A stretch of DNA of 64,000 nucleotides from Rhizomys pruinosus. Taxonomy: Eukaryota > Chordata > Mammalia > Rodentia > Spalacidae. The number at the start of each line of letters is the position of its first letter. Within the stretch, counting starts at the first letter, position 1. Of this stretch, positions 36,863 to 48,345 are shown one piece after another. Location: contig VZQC01001595.1 in assembly GCA_009823505.1 (NCBI GenBank), positions 1,005,636 through 1,069,635 of the forward strand, given 5' to 3'. The notes under the pieces were generated by a model, which searched no databases, was not told the DNA's origin, and saw nothing but the letters and a program-made list of their open reading frames with translations. The position numbers and the translations under genes were made by a program.

Positions 36863-36939
36863 AATGTGATCAGCCTTATCTTCTGTCAAACCCTGACAAA
36901 TCTTCTATTTAAGTATTGTGAAAACTTTGTTTTTTTCAG

Positions 36940-39900
36940 GTCGAATGAGTGATTTGGTTGTAAGTGGTCATCCAATAAATTCAGAATCTAAAGAAGATGA
37001 ACCTTGTAGTGAAGAAACAGATCCACTGCATGATCTATTTTCAGAAATTTTACCTGAATTACCAGATTCCTTTGAAATAGACATATACCACAGTGAGGAA
37101 GAGGAAGAGGGAGATGAAGACTGTGCAAATGCAACTGATGCAACAACTACACCTTCAGTGCAGTACATCAATGGGAAGCAGCTAGTCACTACAGTGCCCA
37201 AAGACCCAGAAGCTGCGGAAGCGAGGAGTGGCCAGTTTGAAAGTGTTGCACCTTCTCATAATTTCTCAGACAGCTCTGTGAGTGACACCCATCAGTTTGT
37301 AATGGCAGAAACAGAATTATCAACTGTAATGCAATATAATGAATCGAAAGAAACCACTGAATTGCTAGAAATCACATGGAGACCTAATACTTACCATGAA
37401 ACACCAGAACACTTTTCAAGTGGTGAGCCTGACGTTTTCCCCACAGCCCCATCCCAGGATGGAAAACCCACAGAAGAAGCAGAGTCAAGTACACAGAGCA
37501 ATCCCAAACTTGAAAGTCTGGTACACAAACATCTTGAACCGGTACCTCAGGTTCCTGAAGAGTCTTCAGGAGAAGGTGCCATTGACCAAGGATCACAGAA
37601 AATGGTCTTCTTCAGAGCTACAGAAGTATCATTTGGTGAAGAGGCAGAGAAAAGTGTTTTCGCTTCTACTCTTAGTACACTCCCAAGTTCAGTGTCAGCA
37701 GATGTCTCAGTTACCCTAACAGGAACCCCGCAGATTGACGATTCATCTACTATAGAAAGCTGGGTAGAGATAACCCCTGGAAAAACCAAAGAGTTCTCTG
37801 GGAGTTCTGCAGGTCCAAGTATAGAAGGTTCTGGGGAAGTGGAGGAGTATAGAGATAAGATGTTCATGGTGGCGACTGGTTTACCACAGAGAAATCTTAC
37901 AGATACACTCATTCCTTTGGATATGGGTGAGATAATGGTCACAGAGAGCCTTTTTGATGTTCCTGCAACCACTATTTCTGTGGATGCAGAACAACCTTCT
38001 GTAGATGCAGTGCCTACAAAAGTGGTAGTTCAAACAGATAGCACCAATTGGGTTTCTGGTACATTTTTTGAGGGAAGGAAAAGGGAAGAGGAAGAAGAAG
38101 GAACTACAGTTATAAACTCTGTAGTTGAGATCCACTCACCAACACAAAAGTCAGATTACTTAATTTTACCCACCAAATTACAAAGTTCAAACATAGCTAC
38201 ATTCAGTGATTCAGCTACCAGGAAAAATTTTACATCCTTGACAACATCCACGCAGTCTGAAGAGGAAACAACAAGTTCTACTCTTGTTTTCACAGAAACA
38301 GATGTCTTAGTCAATTTGCAGGGACAGCCCTTGGAGCACAGTGGAAGCAGTCAACCAAGGGTCCAAGAAGGGCTAACCACTCTCACAGGTAGCCCTGGCT
38401 CTCTTTTTATGGATCATGGCTCAGGGGAGGCATCTGCTGATCCAGAATCTACTACTATTATCTCTTCAGTTTCACTAAATTTAGAGTCTGAACTCCAAGT
38501 CAAAAAAGAAGTACTTGGTACTTTGGTTCCCCTTGTGGAAACTACACTCCCCTCTGAGCCAACAGGATTAGCTTTGAGTACTGAAATGGACAGAGACGTT
38601 TCTGAAGATATAAGCCAGACATCCAAGGAAACACTGACTTCAGAAGTCTCAGATCCAATTCATGGGACAGAAGCAGGAGGGTTTTCTACAGTCTTTCCTT
38701 TGGCAGAGGACTTCAGTGGTGACTTTAGTGAATACTCAACAGTGTCTCATCCGACAGCAAAACAAGAAAGAGTCGGGAGGGACAGCTCTGAGGACACACC
38801 AATTAGGGACATAGAGATTTCACCATCTATAGCACCTACCTCACATGATTACAAGCAAGTGCCTGACTCAAAGGACCTCAGCAGCACCATGGCCAGCACC
38901 TCAGCTCTCCCCTGGGAGGAATTCATGGCCTCAGCTGAGGGCTCAGGTGAGCAGTTGACCGCAGTTAGCAGCTCCTTTGGCCCAGTGATTCCCCCTTCTG
39001 TGGACTATTTTTCTGGTACAGATTCTCCACTTACTGACCAAGGATTGGGACAAGTGGGTGCTACAAGTAAAGCGGATAAAAGATTCATTGTTTTCCCAAC
39101 AGAAGAAACAGGAAATATAGTAGAAATAACAGAAAATGGGGAAGTAAAGATTGCTAGCACAATATCTGTGGACTTTCCCCAAACGATGGAGCCAGCCAAA
39201 TTATGGTCTAGACAGGAAGACAATCCTGCAAGACAAGGGATTGAAAGTGAGACAGCAACAGAGGAAAGGTTTCAACAACAAAAGACTTTTGAACCCTCTC
39301 AAAGTTCTCTTGTACCAGAACAAAGAATTTTTGGTTCCCAAATACTTATTGACACTAAACACCTAACTACGGATTATTCTATGCTAACAACACAGAAAAC
39401 TTATGACACCAAGGAAATGGAAGAGGAAGGTATGTCCTTAGCTAGCATGTCAACTCCAGAGCCAGATGCAAAAGGCTTGGAATCATATACCACTCTCTCT
39501 GCAGGGACTGGAAATTCAAGTTCTGTCTTAGCCACTGCCTTAGTGACTGGATCTGTGCCAGCTGGAAGTGCTGTCACAAGCTCCCCATCAGAAGAAGAAG
39601 AAGAAAGTATAAAACTCTTTCCAAAGGGTATAAGACCAACAATTAAAGAGCCGGATACTGATCTCTCATTCTCTGGTCTGGGATCAGGAGAAATTTTACC
39701 TCCTCAACCTACAATGTCAGTAAATTTTACTGAAATGGAGCAGGTCATTAGCACATTGGATCCTGAGACTTCTCACACGGGAAGCTTAGGAACACACATC
39801 ATAAATGAGAAAATGGAAGACTATGAAAGAACAGAAACTGTGCCAAATGAAATTAGACCACTCATTTCTGAAAGAGACACAGTCTCTGAAGGTATCGAGG

Positions 39901-42141
39901 CCACACCCAACACAACTTTAATTGATATCAGAGGAGGATCTACCTCGCCTCTTCCTTTCTCCACAGATGTGGAACATCTTACAACTCAGACCCTCAGGTG
40001 GGAAGAAGAAAGTCAGACACATGGACCTCAAACCGCTACTGAACAGACCTCTAATAAGAATTTCTCAATAGCAGAAACTGAAGCAGCAGGAACCTCTTCC
40101 ACTGCTTTTCTGGCTCAAACTTATAGTACTGAAATGGCAGTAGAATTTGTTACATCAGCATCAAAACCATCTGACTTATTTTATGAAAATTCAGGAGAAG
40201 GATCTGGAGCAGTAGATGTTTTTGATTTAGTCCACACTCCTGGAACTACTCAGGCAACTAAGCAAGGAGATAGCACACTTGCTTCTGATGGGTTTCCGGA
40301 GGTGCCCAGGGCTGCTGATGGATCTTCAACACCTCCAGCAATTCTACTTCTTCATTCAGAATACAATAAAAGTTCCCCAGAACCAACTAATTCACTGTCA
40401 AGTACAGTGCCTTATGACAGTCCCACAAAAGGTGTTGCAGGTGGTTTCCAAGATCATATCAAAAGATTTGAGGATTCTACCTTAAAATATAATAGAAGAA
40501 AAGCCACTGAAAATATTATTATAGATCTAGACAAAGAGGATAAGGATTTAGTATTGACAATTACTGAGAGCACTATCCTAGAAATTCTACCTGAGCTTAC
40601 ATCAGATAAAAATGTTATCATCGACATTGACCACACGAAACCTGTATATGATTACATCCCTGGAATGCCAACAGACTTAGATCCAGAGGTACCTTTGGGG
40701 CCACATGGCACGAATGAAGAGAGCCTTCAGGTTCAAGAGAAATATGAGGCAGCTGTAAACCTTTCTCTGGCCGAAGAAACTTTTGAGAGTTCTGGCAATG
40801 CCCTTCTTGCTAGCTACACTCAAGCAACAGACAATGACTCAACAACTTCTAAAGATGGAAACCAAGCAGAGCACATGCGATTTCACTTCACAACCGGAGT
40901 CCCTGTTCTTAGCCAAGGAACTGAGTTAGATACTTTACTTCCTACAGTGCCGACTCTACCCATTCCTAGTAAGTTGACCACAGTTAGTCCAGAGGTCAAA
41001 AAACCCAAAATTGAAGCAATATCTGTTGATGATATATTTGAATCAAGCACTTTGTCTGATGGCCAAGCTATTGCAGACCAAAGTGAAATAATATCAACAT
41101 TGGATGATTTGGAAAGGACACAGGAAACATATGATGAAAAGAAATATGTAGGTCCTTCTTTTCAGCCAGATTTCTCTTCAGGAGCAGGGGAGGCATTGAC
41201 AGATCTCAATGTCTATGTAAGTATTGGTAATACACACTTTGTGGCTCAGCATTTAACAGAAGCCCCTGATGTGACAGGAGGATCTAATCCCACACACTAC
41301 ACTGATACAACATCTGCAATTCATGCACTGTCACAACTGTCCTCTCAAACACCATCTTCTCCCTTCCCTGTCTACATAGGCAGTGGAGCCTCTGAATACA
41401 CAGAAGTGCTCCAGACAAGTCCTCCCCCAGGTACAGATGCCAGCTCAACACAAGGTTCTCCAGAAAATTCTTTTAAGGAAGTTCAGGCAACTATTGAAGC
41501 AACTGTCAAACCATCAAGTGAAAAATATTTTCATATCACTGAGCCTCCATCTTTATCTACTTACCCAGAGCTAGAACTTTCAGAAGATGAAAGTAAACCT
41601 AAGTTACTAGAAGAATTGGAAACTTCTCCTACAGAACTAATTGCTGAGGATGGAACTGTGGCTTCTCAAGATTCCTCAAAAAAAGCCAATGGTCAGTTTC
41701 CTGGAGAAATAATTGGGATGCTTCCCAGTGTTGGAACACCTGAGACTGGAGCTGTTATCACAACTCCCAGTAGGATTAAGTTAGAAGGTGCTACACAGTG
41801 GCCATATTCTACTTCTGCCTCTGTGGCTTTCAGGGTTGAGACAGGCCTGTTACCTCAGCCAAGCCCACAGGAGCCTGAGAGGTCCACCCTCCCTTCCTTG
41901 GAAATTAACCCAGAAACATACATACCTGTAACCAGAGGGGAGGGCTCCACAGTACTAGCACCAGAAAAAGAAGCCTCAGCAAGCATTCTTGATTCCAATA
42001 CTCAGGCAACAGCCAGCACTGTGGAACTAAATACTGAACCCGCATTACTACCATTTTCCCTTCTGGACAATTCTAATGAAACTGGTTTCCTGATTGGCAT
42101 TAATGAAGAGTCAGTGGAAGGCACAGCAGTCTATCTACCAG
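36940..42141 (+). CDS. VCAN: Versican exon 8: GAG-beta domain (alternatively spliced)
   Basis: One exon of 5202 bp (1734 codons) coding for the GAG-beta region, the main chondroitin-sulfate attachment domain in V0 and V1. It runs from GRMSDLVVSGHPINSESKED to GINEESVEGTAVYLPG. It is rich in Ser, Thr, Glu and Pro and has many Ser-Gly pairs next to acidic residues: SIEGSGEVEEY, EDFSGDFSEY, SAEGSGEQ, GLGSGEIL and NSGEGSGAVDVFD. A conserved acidic block, ENIIIDLDKEDKDLVLTITE, lies near 40510-40570. The N-terminal part holds the ADAMTS site EAAE|ARSG. The human exon is slightly longer, from memory. The acceptor is tttttttcag|gtcg and the donor cag|gtaaga, both phase 1. The open frame continues 18 codons into the intron but homology and the donor fix the end. 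No frameshift was seen. Confidence 0.98.
37206..37232 (+). other. VCAN: ADAMTS cleavage site in GAG-beta with a new Ser-Gly
   Basis: The codons give PEAAEARSG. In human V1 the Glu-Ala bond of this motif (gaa 37218-37220, gcg 37221-37223) is cut by ADAMTS-1, -4, -5 and others to release versikine. The bond is kept. Human versican as I recall reads ARRG at the primed side, so the second Arg is Ser here, creating Ser-Gly next to the cut. Confidence 0.8.
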
Positions 42142-42475
42142 GTAAGATGACAACACTGATAGATTTGTTTCCAAGGTTGGGATCAGTCCCTTGGTTCTAA
42201 CAAATACATGTATATAGCTTTTATTGTACTGTGGAATCAACCCATGGAAACTTCTTATTGTTCATACAACTTCAGGCCAAACCAGCAATGAATCCTAACT
42301 TAATATAATGAATGTAAGTATAGATATGTACTTTGCACTTTTTCTGCGTCTTACACACAACATAAAATGGATAAAGTGGAAAATAATGTAAAAATCAATG
42401 TACTTTCACCTAAAGTTGAAGTGTTGCTTTGTTAAATGTCCTGTACTTGTACAATATAGTTTTTCTTTTTAATTT

Positions 42476-42685
42476 TTTTAAATTATGTGTTTCAAATTTA
42501 TTATTTGCATGTAGGTAGGTGTACCCATATCATACAGTGCTCCCGGAGGTCAAAATAAGGTGTCAGATCCCTTGGAACTGGAGTTATGGATGGTTGCTAG
42601 CCGCCATGTGGGTGTTGGGAATTGAACCTGGGTTCTTTGCAAGACTAGACAGTGGTCTTAACCACTGAGCCATCTCTCTAACTCC
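42476..42685 (-). mobile_element. B2 SINE, old, antisense
   Basis: The reverse complement starts ggagttagagagatggctca and continues through a diverged B2 body. No clear target-site duplication was seen. Confidence 0.85.
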
Positions 42686-43009
42686 AAGTACATTATAGTT
42701 TTAAAAACACAAAAAATCCCTACTTTTCTTGAAAAACACCTTCCCTCATTAATAGATGATATTATGACAATATCAAAATCTCTAAAGCTTTAACCACTTG
42801 AGACTTGTAGCTAGCTCTTACACATGCTTCATGCTTAGTGCAGTACAATGCCAGTTTGTAGTTAATGTGATTTATTTCCTTCCTTGAGACAGTCTGCAGA
42901 ATTCTTCTAACACAGTTTCTAGCCATAGTATATTTAGCATATGTATGTGGTCTGCCTCTTGAGAAATTAATTTCTGATTATACAAAAGCATTGATTTAAT
43001 ACTACTTCA

Positions 43010-43205
43010 TATAGGCCATTTCATTTAATCTTCACAAAAAAAGAATAAAGTTCATCCTTTTATAGTAGCTCAGCCTAAAAGGACATGAAATGGATATTCA
43101 GAAAGGGCCAGTAACTTGCCCAAGGATGCACAGCCACACCATGGCAAAACTGGGATTTGAACCCAGAACAACCCTACTCTGAGGTCCATGGTCTTTTTAC
43201 TGCCC
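43010..43205 (-). mobile_element. MIR, ancient mammalian SINE, antisense
   Basis: The core is recognisable around cagtaacttgcccaaggatg and then gggatttgaacccagaacaa, the antisense of the MIR core and tRNA-like head. Confidence 0.8.
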
Positions 43206-43435
43206 TTTGCTGGTTTCAATATGGGATAAAATTAACAAATGAAACTGAATATGTAAAGAAGAACTACTTGAATATTTATATAGTATAAACTGTAGTCTTC
43301 TTATCTAACCTGAAAATAAAAAAGCTGTTAAGTCAGCTTTTATAGACTTACTGGAATGTTGTTATTTAAATGGAATGATAATGGAACCCACAAATAGCCA
43401 CTATCACCTAAGAGCTACTGAGAAAGAGAAAGAAA

Positions 43436-43495
43436 GGGGGGGATGGAGAGAGAGAGAGAGAGAGAGAGCAAAAGAGAGAGAAAGAGAGAGAGAGA
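43436..43495. repeat. (GA)n microsatellite
   Basis: GA repeats with AAGA interruptions, preceded by a G-rich run. Confidence 0.93.
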
Positions 43496-45549
43496 TTTAA
43501 GGGCTGTGTTGGTAGAATATATGTATTATCTTAATGACTACTTTAGGTCATTACTATGAGAAGTATTCTTCTAGTCATATTTTCATTACTATAACAATAA
43601 TGGTTCATCTTTCACATTAGAAGAAAGGAATAATTATAAACTGAAGCTCTTAATAAAAGGCTTCTGGTTGGGGTATTTTTTGAATAAAATTGATCAAAGT
43701 TAGTTGGCACTATTTGGGATTTTTGGTTTCTTCACTATCACTACATTAATTAACACATTAAGTCTACATATGTTAAATTTATAAGAATAAGCTAGTCATC
43801 TGGTCAATACTTATTGTTTAATAATTTAGTTGAAATATACTCCAGATTGTTGCAAATATGACATGGAAATAATTGGCAGATGGATGAGGAGTGTGTTTGT
43901 GTTCTCCAGCCCACAGTATTTACCAAGTTTTGGAGTTCTCTCAGTTACTGTAAACTGAACTGTCACTTCATCCTAATTCAGTAAGCAACAGCTCCTGTAG
44001 GAGTGTGAAGTCTGTCTGTTGCAGATTCAACTTCACAGGCTGAAACAAATTACATAAGGGAGATCAAGTTTCCTAAAAGCAAAATGATTCTCTTTATTGG
44101 AAGTTCTTCAGGTTCCCAGAAGAAAGCTCCTTTCTTCAAGTCCAAAGTCTCAGCCTAGTGTGTCTGCTACTTGTTATGGGCATTCATGTGGCCACAGAGC
44201 CTCAGGCTCACCTGCCTAAGTGACTCTGATTCTTTCTGTCAGGTATAAGTGTGTCACGGTCTGCAGACTTATCACCTAGGCAGCTCACTTTTGTATACAG
44301 AAAAATGAAGATTGCTAGGGAAATTTTTAATATTTTTGAAACTATAGGAGAAAGTGTCTTAGAAAAGTTGAGGAAGTTTTTGGAGAAATTGATGAATACC
44401 TCCTAATTTACATAATTTTATATGGACTCCAAATAGAGTCCATCAAGTCTTTCAGTTATCCACATTTTACTCAATAATTGGAAAGTTCGACTTTCAGTTT
44501 CTTGTATAGAGATGGGCCAAATTTCTTCTATGGCCAATGTTTCATCAGAAGTTAGACATTTATTTCTTCATGTGTAATTATTTCAGGATTTCTGGCGCTA
44601 AGATTTTTCAAAATATGATGGTATCTATATACAATCTGCTTATTTCTATTATTTGATAAAATTTGCAACTTTCATTAGGATTCTTGGACATTTGGAGAAT
44701 TGAGGAGTTCTGAGAAAATATTCAAACTCTTAATAAATAAAAGTATACTTATCCAGACAACAATACAAAGTAAAAGCTATGCTTCAAATGGAATAGCAGT
44801 AAAGTTGTACATTAACCTGTAATTTTAGGGTTTGGGCCTTTATATCTGTCTCCTAGGAGGATTAGTTTTATTTATGTTTAATAAGAAAACTGTAATAAAA
44901 ATTTGGGGCTTCTTTTTAGATGAGGGTTTTGTATTTGGGCTTGTTTTTATACAGTAGAGTTTAATCCATGTGTTGCTTTTCTTCAAGTATAGTTTAAAGG
45001 AGTACAATTGGAACGTGTTTTTGGAAAAGGCATGTTAATGTAGCAGAAGAGACTTCAGTGCACACTTTCGAAGACAGTTTCTGAGCATTAAGTGGTAAAA
45101 GGCAATAATAATTCAAATGCTGGTAACAAGCCAATCTGCTAAAAAGAATGCATGTTCTGTGTACCTAGCCATTTCACATGAACTAACCTCGTTTAAAAGA
45201 ATACATTTTCCATTCACTGTGCACATATGTGTATCATTTTTGACTAAAATCAATTGCCATTATCATGCCAACTAAATCTGCAGTAGAACATATTTGTCAC
45301 CAGAGATGGTGTATTGTTTAAAAGTAGTAATGATTGAATTCTAGAAATGAATGTATGCAATTTGTAACCATTAGCTGTTATTCTAAGAAACACTCCAGAG
45401 TAAAGTTAATGTTAATTTTTATATGTAGTCTCTAAATTATTATGGTAAAGCTTACAACATGGTAGCAGAAAGTGGTATTTTGTGCTAAACTATACTGAAA
45501 CCTTAGAGATGAGCCTAATTGTTTGTTATTACTTTCTTAAACGTGGTAG

Positions 45550-45663
45550 GACCTGATCGGTGCAAAGCAAACCCATGCCTCAATGGAGGCACCTGCTATC
45601 CTACTGAGACATCTTATGTGTGCACATGTGTGCCTGGATACAGCGGAGACCAGTGTGAACTGG
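45550..45663 (+). CDS. VCAN: Versican exon 9: first EGF-like domain of G3
   Basis: A 114 bp phase 1-1 exon coding for [20 protein letters not shown] and [17 protein letters not shown]. The six cysteines have EGF spacing. The C-terminal G3 domain of versican carries two EGF repeats, a C-type lectin domain and a Sushi domain, and binds matrix proteins such as tenascins and fibulins; the EGF repeats have been linked to growth signalling. The donor is tgg|gtaaga. This exon joins to GAG-beta in V0 and V1, to GAG-alpha in V2 and directly to link module 2 in V3, always in frame. Confidence 0.97.
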
Positions 45664-46022
45664 GTAAGATGCTCTTGGGCTGAGAGGCTGTGCTTCGTTT
45701 TCAGAAGATATAATGGAGGAGAATCTATATTGGGCAATCAATTAAAGACTTCAGAGAAATTCATGTGTACATGAACTATGTATTCAATGAAGTTTAAATC
45801 TGGGCATAATTAATTAAGTTCTAGGAAAGGGGATAGGAATTTGCCAAATTCCCTTGACATAGTAGATACTCAGGCTTAGTGAAGACAGCTCTGTCTTTTG
45901 TGGTTCATGTGTATGTGAAGTAATAAAAGCTTGAACCAGTGCAAGGGAGATTCTTTATTACTTTCAGGAATCAGCAGATTTACCTAATAGCAGTGGAGAT
46001 AAACTTTTTACTCTGGATATTT

Positions 46023-46455
46023 ATTTTTTTTTTTTTTGGTCTATTTGGGACAAGGTCCCCTTGTAACCCCAGGTGTCCTGGAACTCACTCTGTAGAGCAG
46101 ACTGGCCTTGAACTCACAGAGAGCTACCTGCCTCTGGTAGGATTAAAGGCATGTGCCACAACACCCGTTTTTTGTTGTGTTTTGTTTTGTTTTGTTTTGT
46201 TTTTGGATTTTTGAGTCAGGGTCTCCCTTTAATCCCAGCTGCCCTGGAGTTCGCTACGGCTATGTAGACCACCTGGCTTTGAAGTCACATAGATCCACCT
46301 GCCTCTGCCTCCCAGAGTCCTGGGATTAAAGGCATGCGCCACCACGCCTGACACTAAAGATGGTTCTTAGCCAACATGTGGGTGCTGGGAATCAAACCCT
46401 GGTCCTCTGCAAGAGTAGTCAGTGTTCTTAACCACGGAGGCATCTCTCTAGCCCC
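46023..46455 (-). mobile_element. Second chimeric B2-B1 SINE with an extra B1, antisense
   Basis: On the minus strand a B2 head (ggggctagagagatgcctcc up to ctaagaaccatctttag) joins a B1 body starting gtcaggcgtggtgg, followed by an A-rich (CAAAA)n stretch (46171-46205) and a further B1 (about 46038-46170) with its own A tail. A perfect target-site duplication, tactctggatattt, at 46009-46022 and 46456-46469 encloses everything. Either the unit is a trimer or the outer B1 inserted later into the A-rich tail. The B2-B1 junction matches that of 24101-24352. Confidence 0.8.
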
Positions 46456-46639
46456 TACTCTGGATATTTTTTAAAATCATTTAAGGATTTCCAGATTCTA
46501 CAAATAAAAATACAGTTTTTCAGTGAAAATAAGAATTTCAGATTCAAAAAAGGGGATTTCTTTTTGTGTATGCAACTTTGACCAAACATAACATATGACA
46601 TATTTAGACTTAAACATATATTATACAATGCATGAAATC

Positions 46640-46740
46640 CAGTGGGGGGGTCAATAGGGGCTGCAGAAAGGGTCTAAATATGATTGAGATGCATTATATG
46701 AAATACACAAAAATTCAATAAAAATAAACATTGAGAAGTA
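46640..46740 (+). mobile_element. L1 3' end fragment
   Basis: A G run (gtggggggg), then a passage around tatgaaatacacaaaaattc and an A-rich end with aataaaaataaa, as in L1 3' ends and similar to 1785-1915. Confidence 0.5.
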
Positions 46741-46857
46741 AAAGCAAACAAAAAATCATATTTAGTTTTATAAAATCTTAAAATCATATTTAACTGGCCA
46801 TCCTGTGTCATTTCTAGCAACCTCATGCAAAATTGAACTTTTTAAAATTTATTTCAG

Positions 46858-46971
46858 ATTTTGATGAGTGCCACTCCAACCCTTGTCGGAACGGTGCCAC
46901 ATGTGTGGATGGTTTTAATACATTTAGGTGCCTCTGCCTTCCAAGCTATGTCGGTGCACTTTGTGAACAAG
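46858..46971 (+). CDS. VCAN: Versican exon 10: second (calcium-binding type) EGF-like domain
   Basis: A 114 bp phase 1-1 exon coding for [20 protein letters not shown] and [18 protein letters not shown]. The D-x-D-E start, the six cysteines and the aromatic residue after FNT fit a calcium-binding EGF module. The human sequence as I recall it is nearly identical. The acceptor is tttcag|at and the donor caag|gtaagc. It sits between EGF1 and the lectin domain within G3. Confidence 0.97.
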
Positions 46972-47165
46972 GTAAGCACTATTGAAACATTTTCATGATG
47001 AATGTTAATGATACTTTCAAGCCTTGGCCTTGCTGCATATTCTTCATATTGAAGAAATTCACTGGTTTCCAACATTAAGATTCTTTATGTGTGAATCTAC
47101 CTAAACCATGGTAGTTTTGCTGACATACCGGATAGGCCCACTGAACTGAATTTAAGGACATATGG

Positions 47166-47228
47166 GAAGGAAGGAAGGAAGGAAGGAAGGAAGGAAGGAA
47201 GGAAGGAAGGAAGGAAGGAAGGAAGGAA
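47166..47228. repeat. (GGAA)n microsatellite
   Basis: About 15 uninterrupted GGAA units. GGAA repeats can act as ETS-factor binding sites, but nothing here shows such a use. Confidence 0.97.
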
Positions 47229-48099
47229 AGACAGTTACAAGTCTCCCTGGAAAAAATACATTTCCCAGTCCTGTAATCAGGGAGTAATGAATTCAGTGCT
47301 AGTTGCCTTTATTCCCCCACCCCTGACACCCAAGCACTTGAGACTCATGGGTTTGCTTTTCACAGGCATCCATATCTATCGAACACATTCATAGAGTTGT
47401 TAGACTACATTAGCTTTGGCTTGCCACATGCTTTGTGAAGGGCATTCAACTACTCACTAGGAAATTTTCCTACTAAAGAAGCATCTACTTTTTCTGAATG
47501 AAAGAAAAGCCTCAAATCTCATGATTCTTATAATTTGCATTTTATGGCCAACCTAAGAGCATATTTCAGGTGGTTAACAATAAAATTGCTTATTCCATCA
47601 ATCCTAAGCAGACTGCATGCTCAGCACACAGGGCTTCGGAATGCCGATTTCCTCTATTTAAAGCCATGCAGTGGTTTGGCTTTGATAAAAGTGCTCAGCG
47701 CCAAACTTAAATGCCACCAGACAAAATGAAAATGTATTAGACACTCAGACACATTGGTTTGGCCTCACATTCTGCTTTGTGGCATTAATCCAGATGTCAC
47801 TACAGTTAAAGCAAAAGCAAAGCTAAAAGTAGCATTACTGAATGCACTGCTACAAGGGGCTGGGCAGCCACTATGTTTGAAGGTTTCTTTCTTTTTTTTC
47901 TTTAAACTGCATAGCATGAGTCCATTTTAGAATTTTAAATAAGAATGAAATCAACAAGCACCCTCTTCTTAAAATTAAGAGATAATATTTTTTTTCGAAC
48001 CCATAAGGATGAGGCAATTGAAACACTCCAGTATATTGATATGATAGCTAGACTTCATTTGAAAGTACAAGGACCAGGTTAAAATTTTTTTCCAAGTAT

Positions 48100-48345
48100 T
48101 TACTGAAGACCTACTATTTTTCCTGACACTGTTCCACTAAAGATAACGTTCTGAACTAAACTGAGTCCCTGATCTTGGTGAGGCAGCAGAGATAGATATG
48201 CCATTTTTTTGGTACTTTCTAGTTTATCAGATTCATTACTTCACTTGACTGACAACAGTTCCATGCATTAAGTGTGTTAGGAATTGAGGCTTAAAGAAGG
48301 AAATGATGTGCTCAAGGTTGCATATAAGTCAAATGAATCTAAGCA
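48100..48345 (-). mobile_element. Possible L2/MIR-type ancient repeat
   Basis: The passages around gaagacctactatttttcct and attgaggcttaaagaaggaa resemble ancient mammalian repeats in antisense. It is strongly diverged. Confidence 0.35.

Larger units (their letters stand above)
20454..36939 (+). other. VCAN: VCAN intron 7 (between the two GAG exons)
   Basis: This 16.5 kb intron has a consensus donor (gtaagt) and an acceptor with pyrimidines ending in tttttttcag. It holds B2 copies at 21362 and 25701, a chimeric B2-B1 SINE at 24101, tetranucleotide repeats at 22378 and 27465-27890, a long inverted repeat (26521-26746 with 27515-27744), B1 copies at 30282, 35312 and 36375, an L1-like block at 30975-32270, a GA repeat at 32517 and a retrocopy-like block at 34000-35165. 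It ends with a TG tract at 36792-36862. I see nothing recognisable in 22900-24080, 28000-30240 and 32580-33990. In humans, mutations at the splice sites around exon 8 cause Wagner vitreoretinopathy. Confidence 0.85.
42142..45549 (+). other. VCAN: VCAN intron 8
   Basis: This 3.4 kb intron lies between GAG-beta and the first EGF exon. It holds an antisense B2 (42476-42685), an ancient MIR (43010-43205) and a GA repeat (43436-43495). From 43500 to 45540 I see no repeat or open frame of note. The acceptor is acgtggtag, with a weak pyrimidine run further upstream (ttactttcttaaa). Confidence 0.85.
45664..46857 (+). other. VCAN: VCAN intron 9
   Basis: A 1.2 kb intron whose main content is one SINE block at 46023-46455 and an L1 3' end at about 46640-46740. 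The remaining sequence shows nothing I can name. The acceptor is tttaaaatttatttcag. Confidence 0.85.

Noticed and set aside
42142..42200. Extension of the GAG-beta frame into intron 8 as an alternative C-terminus
   Set aside because: Good donor at 42142 and correct joining to PDRC of the EGF exon. No polyadenylation signal supports an early end nearby.
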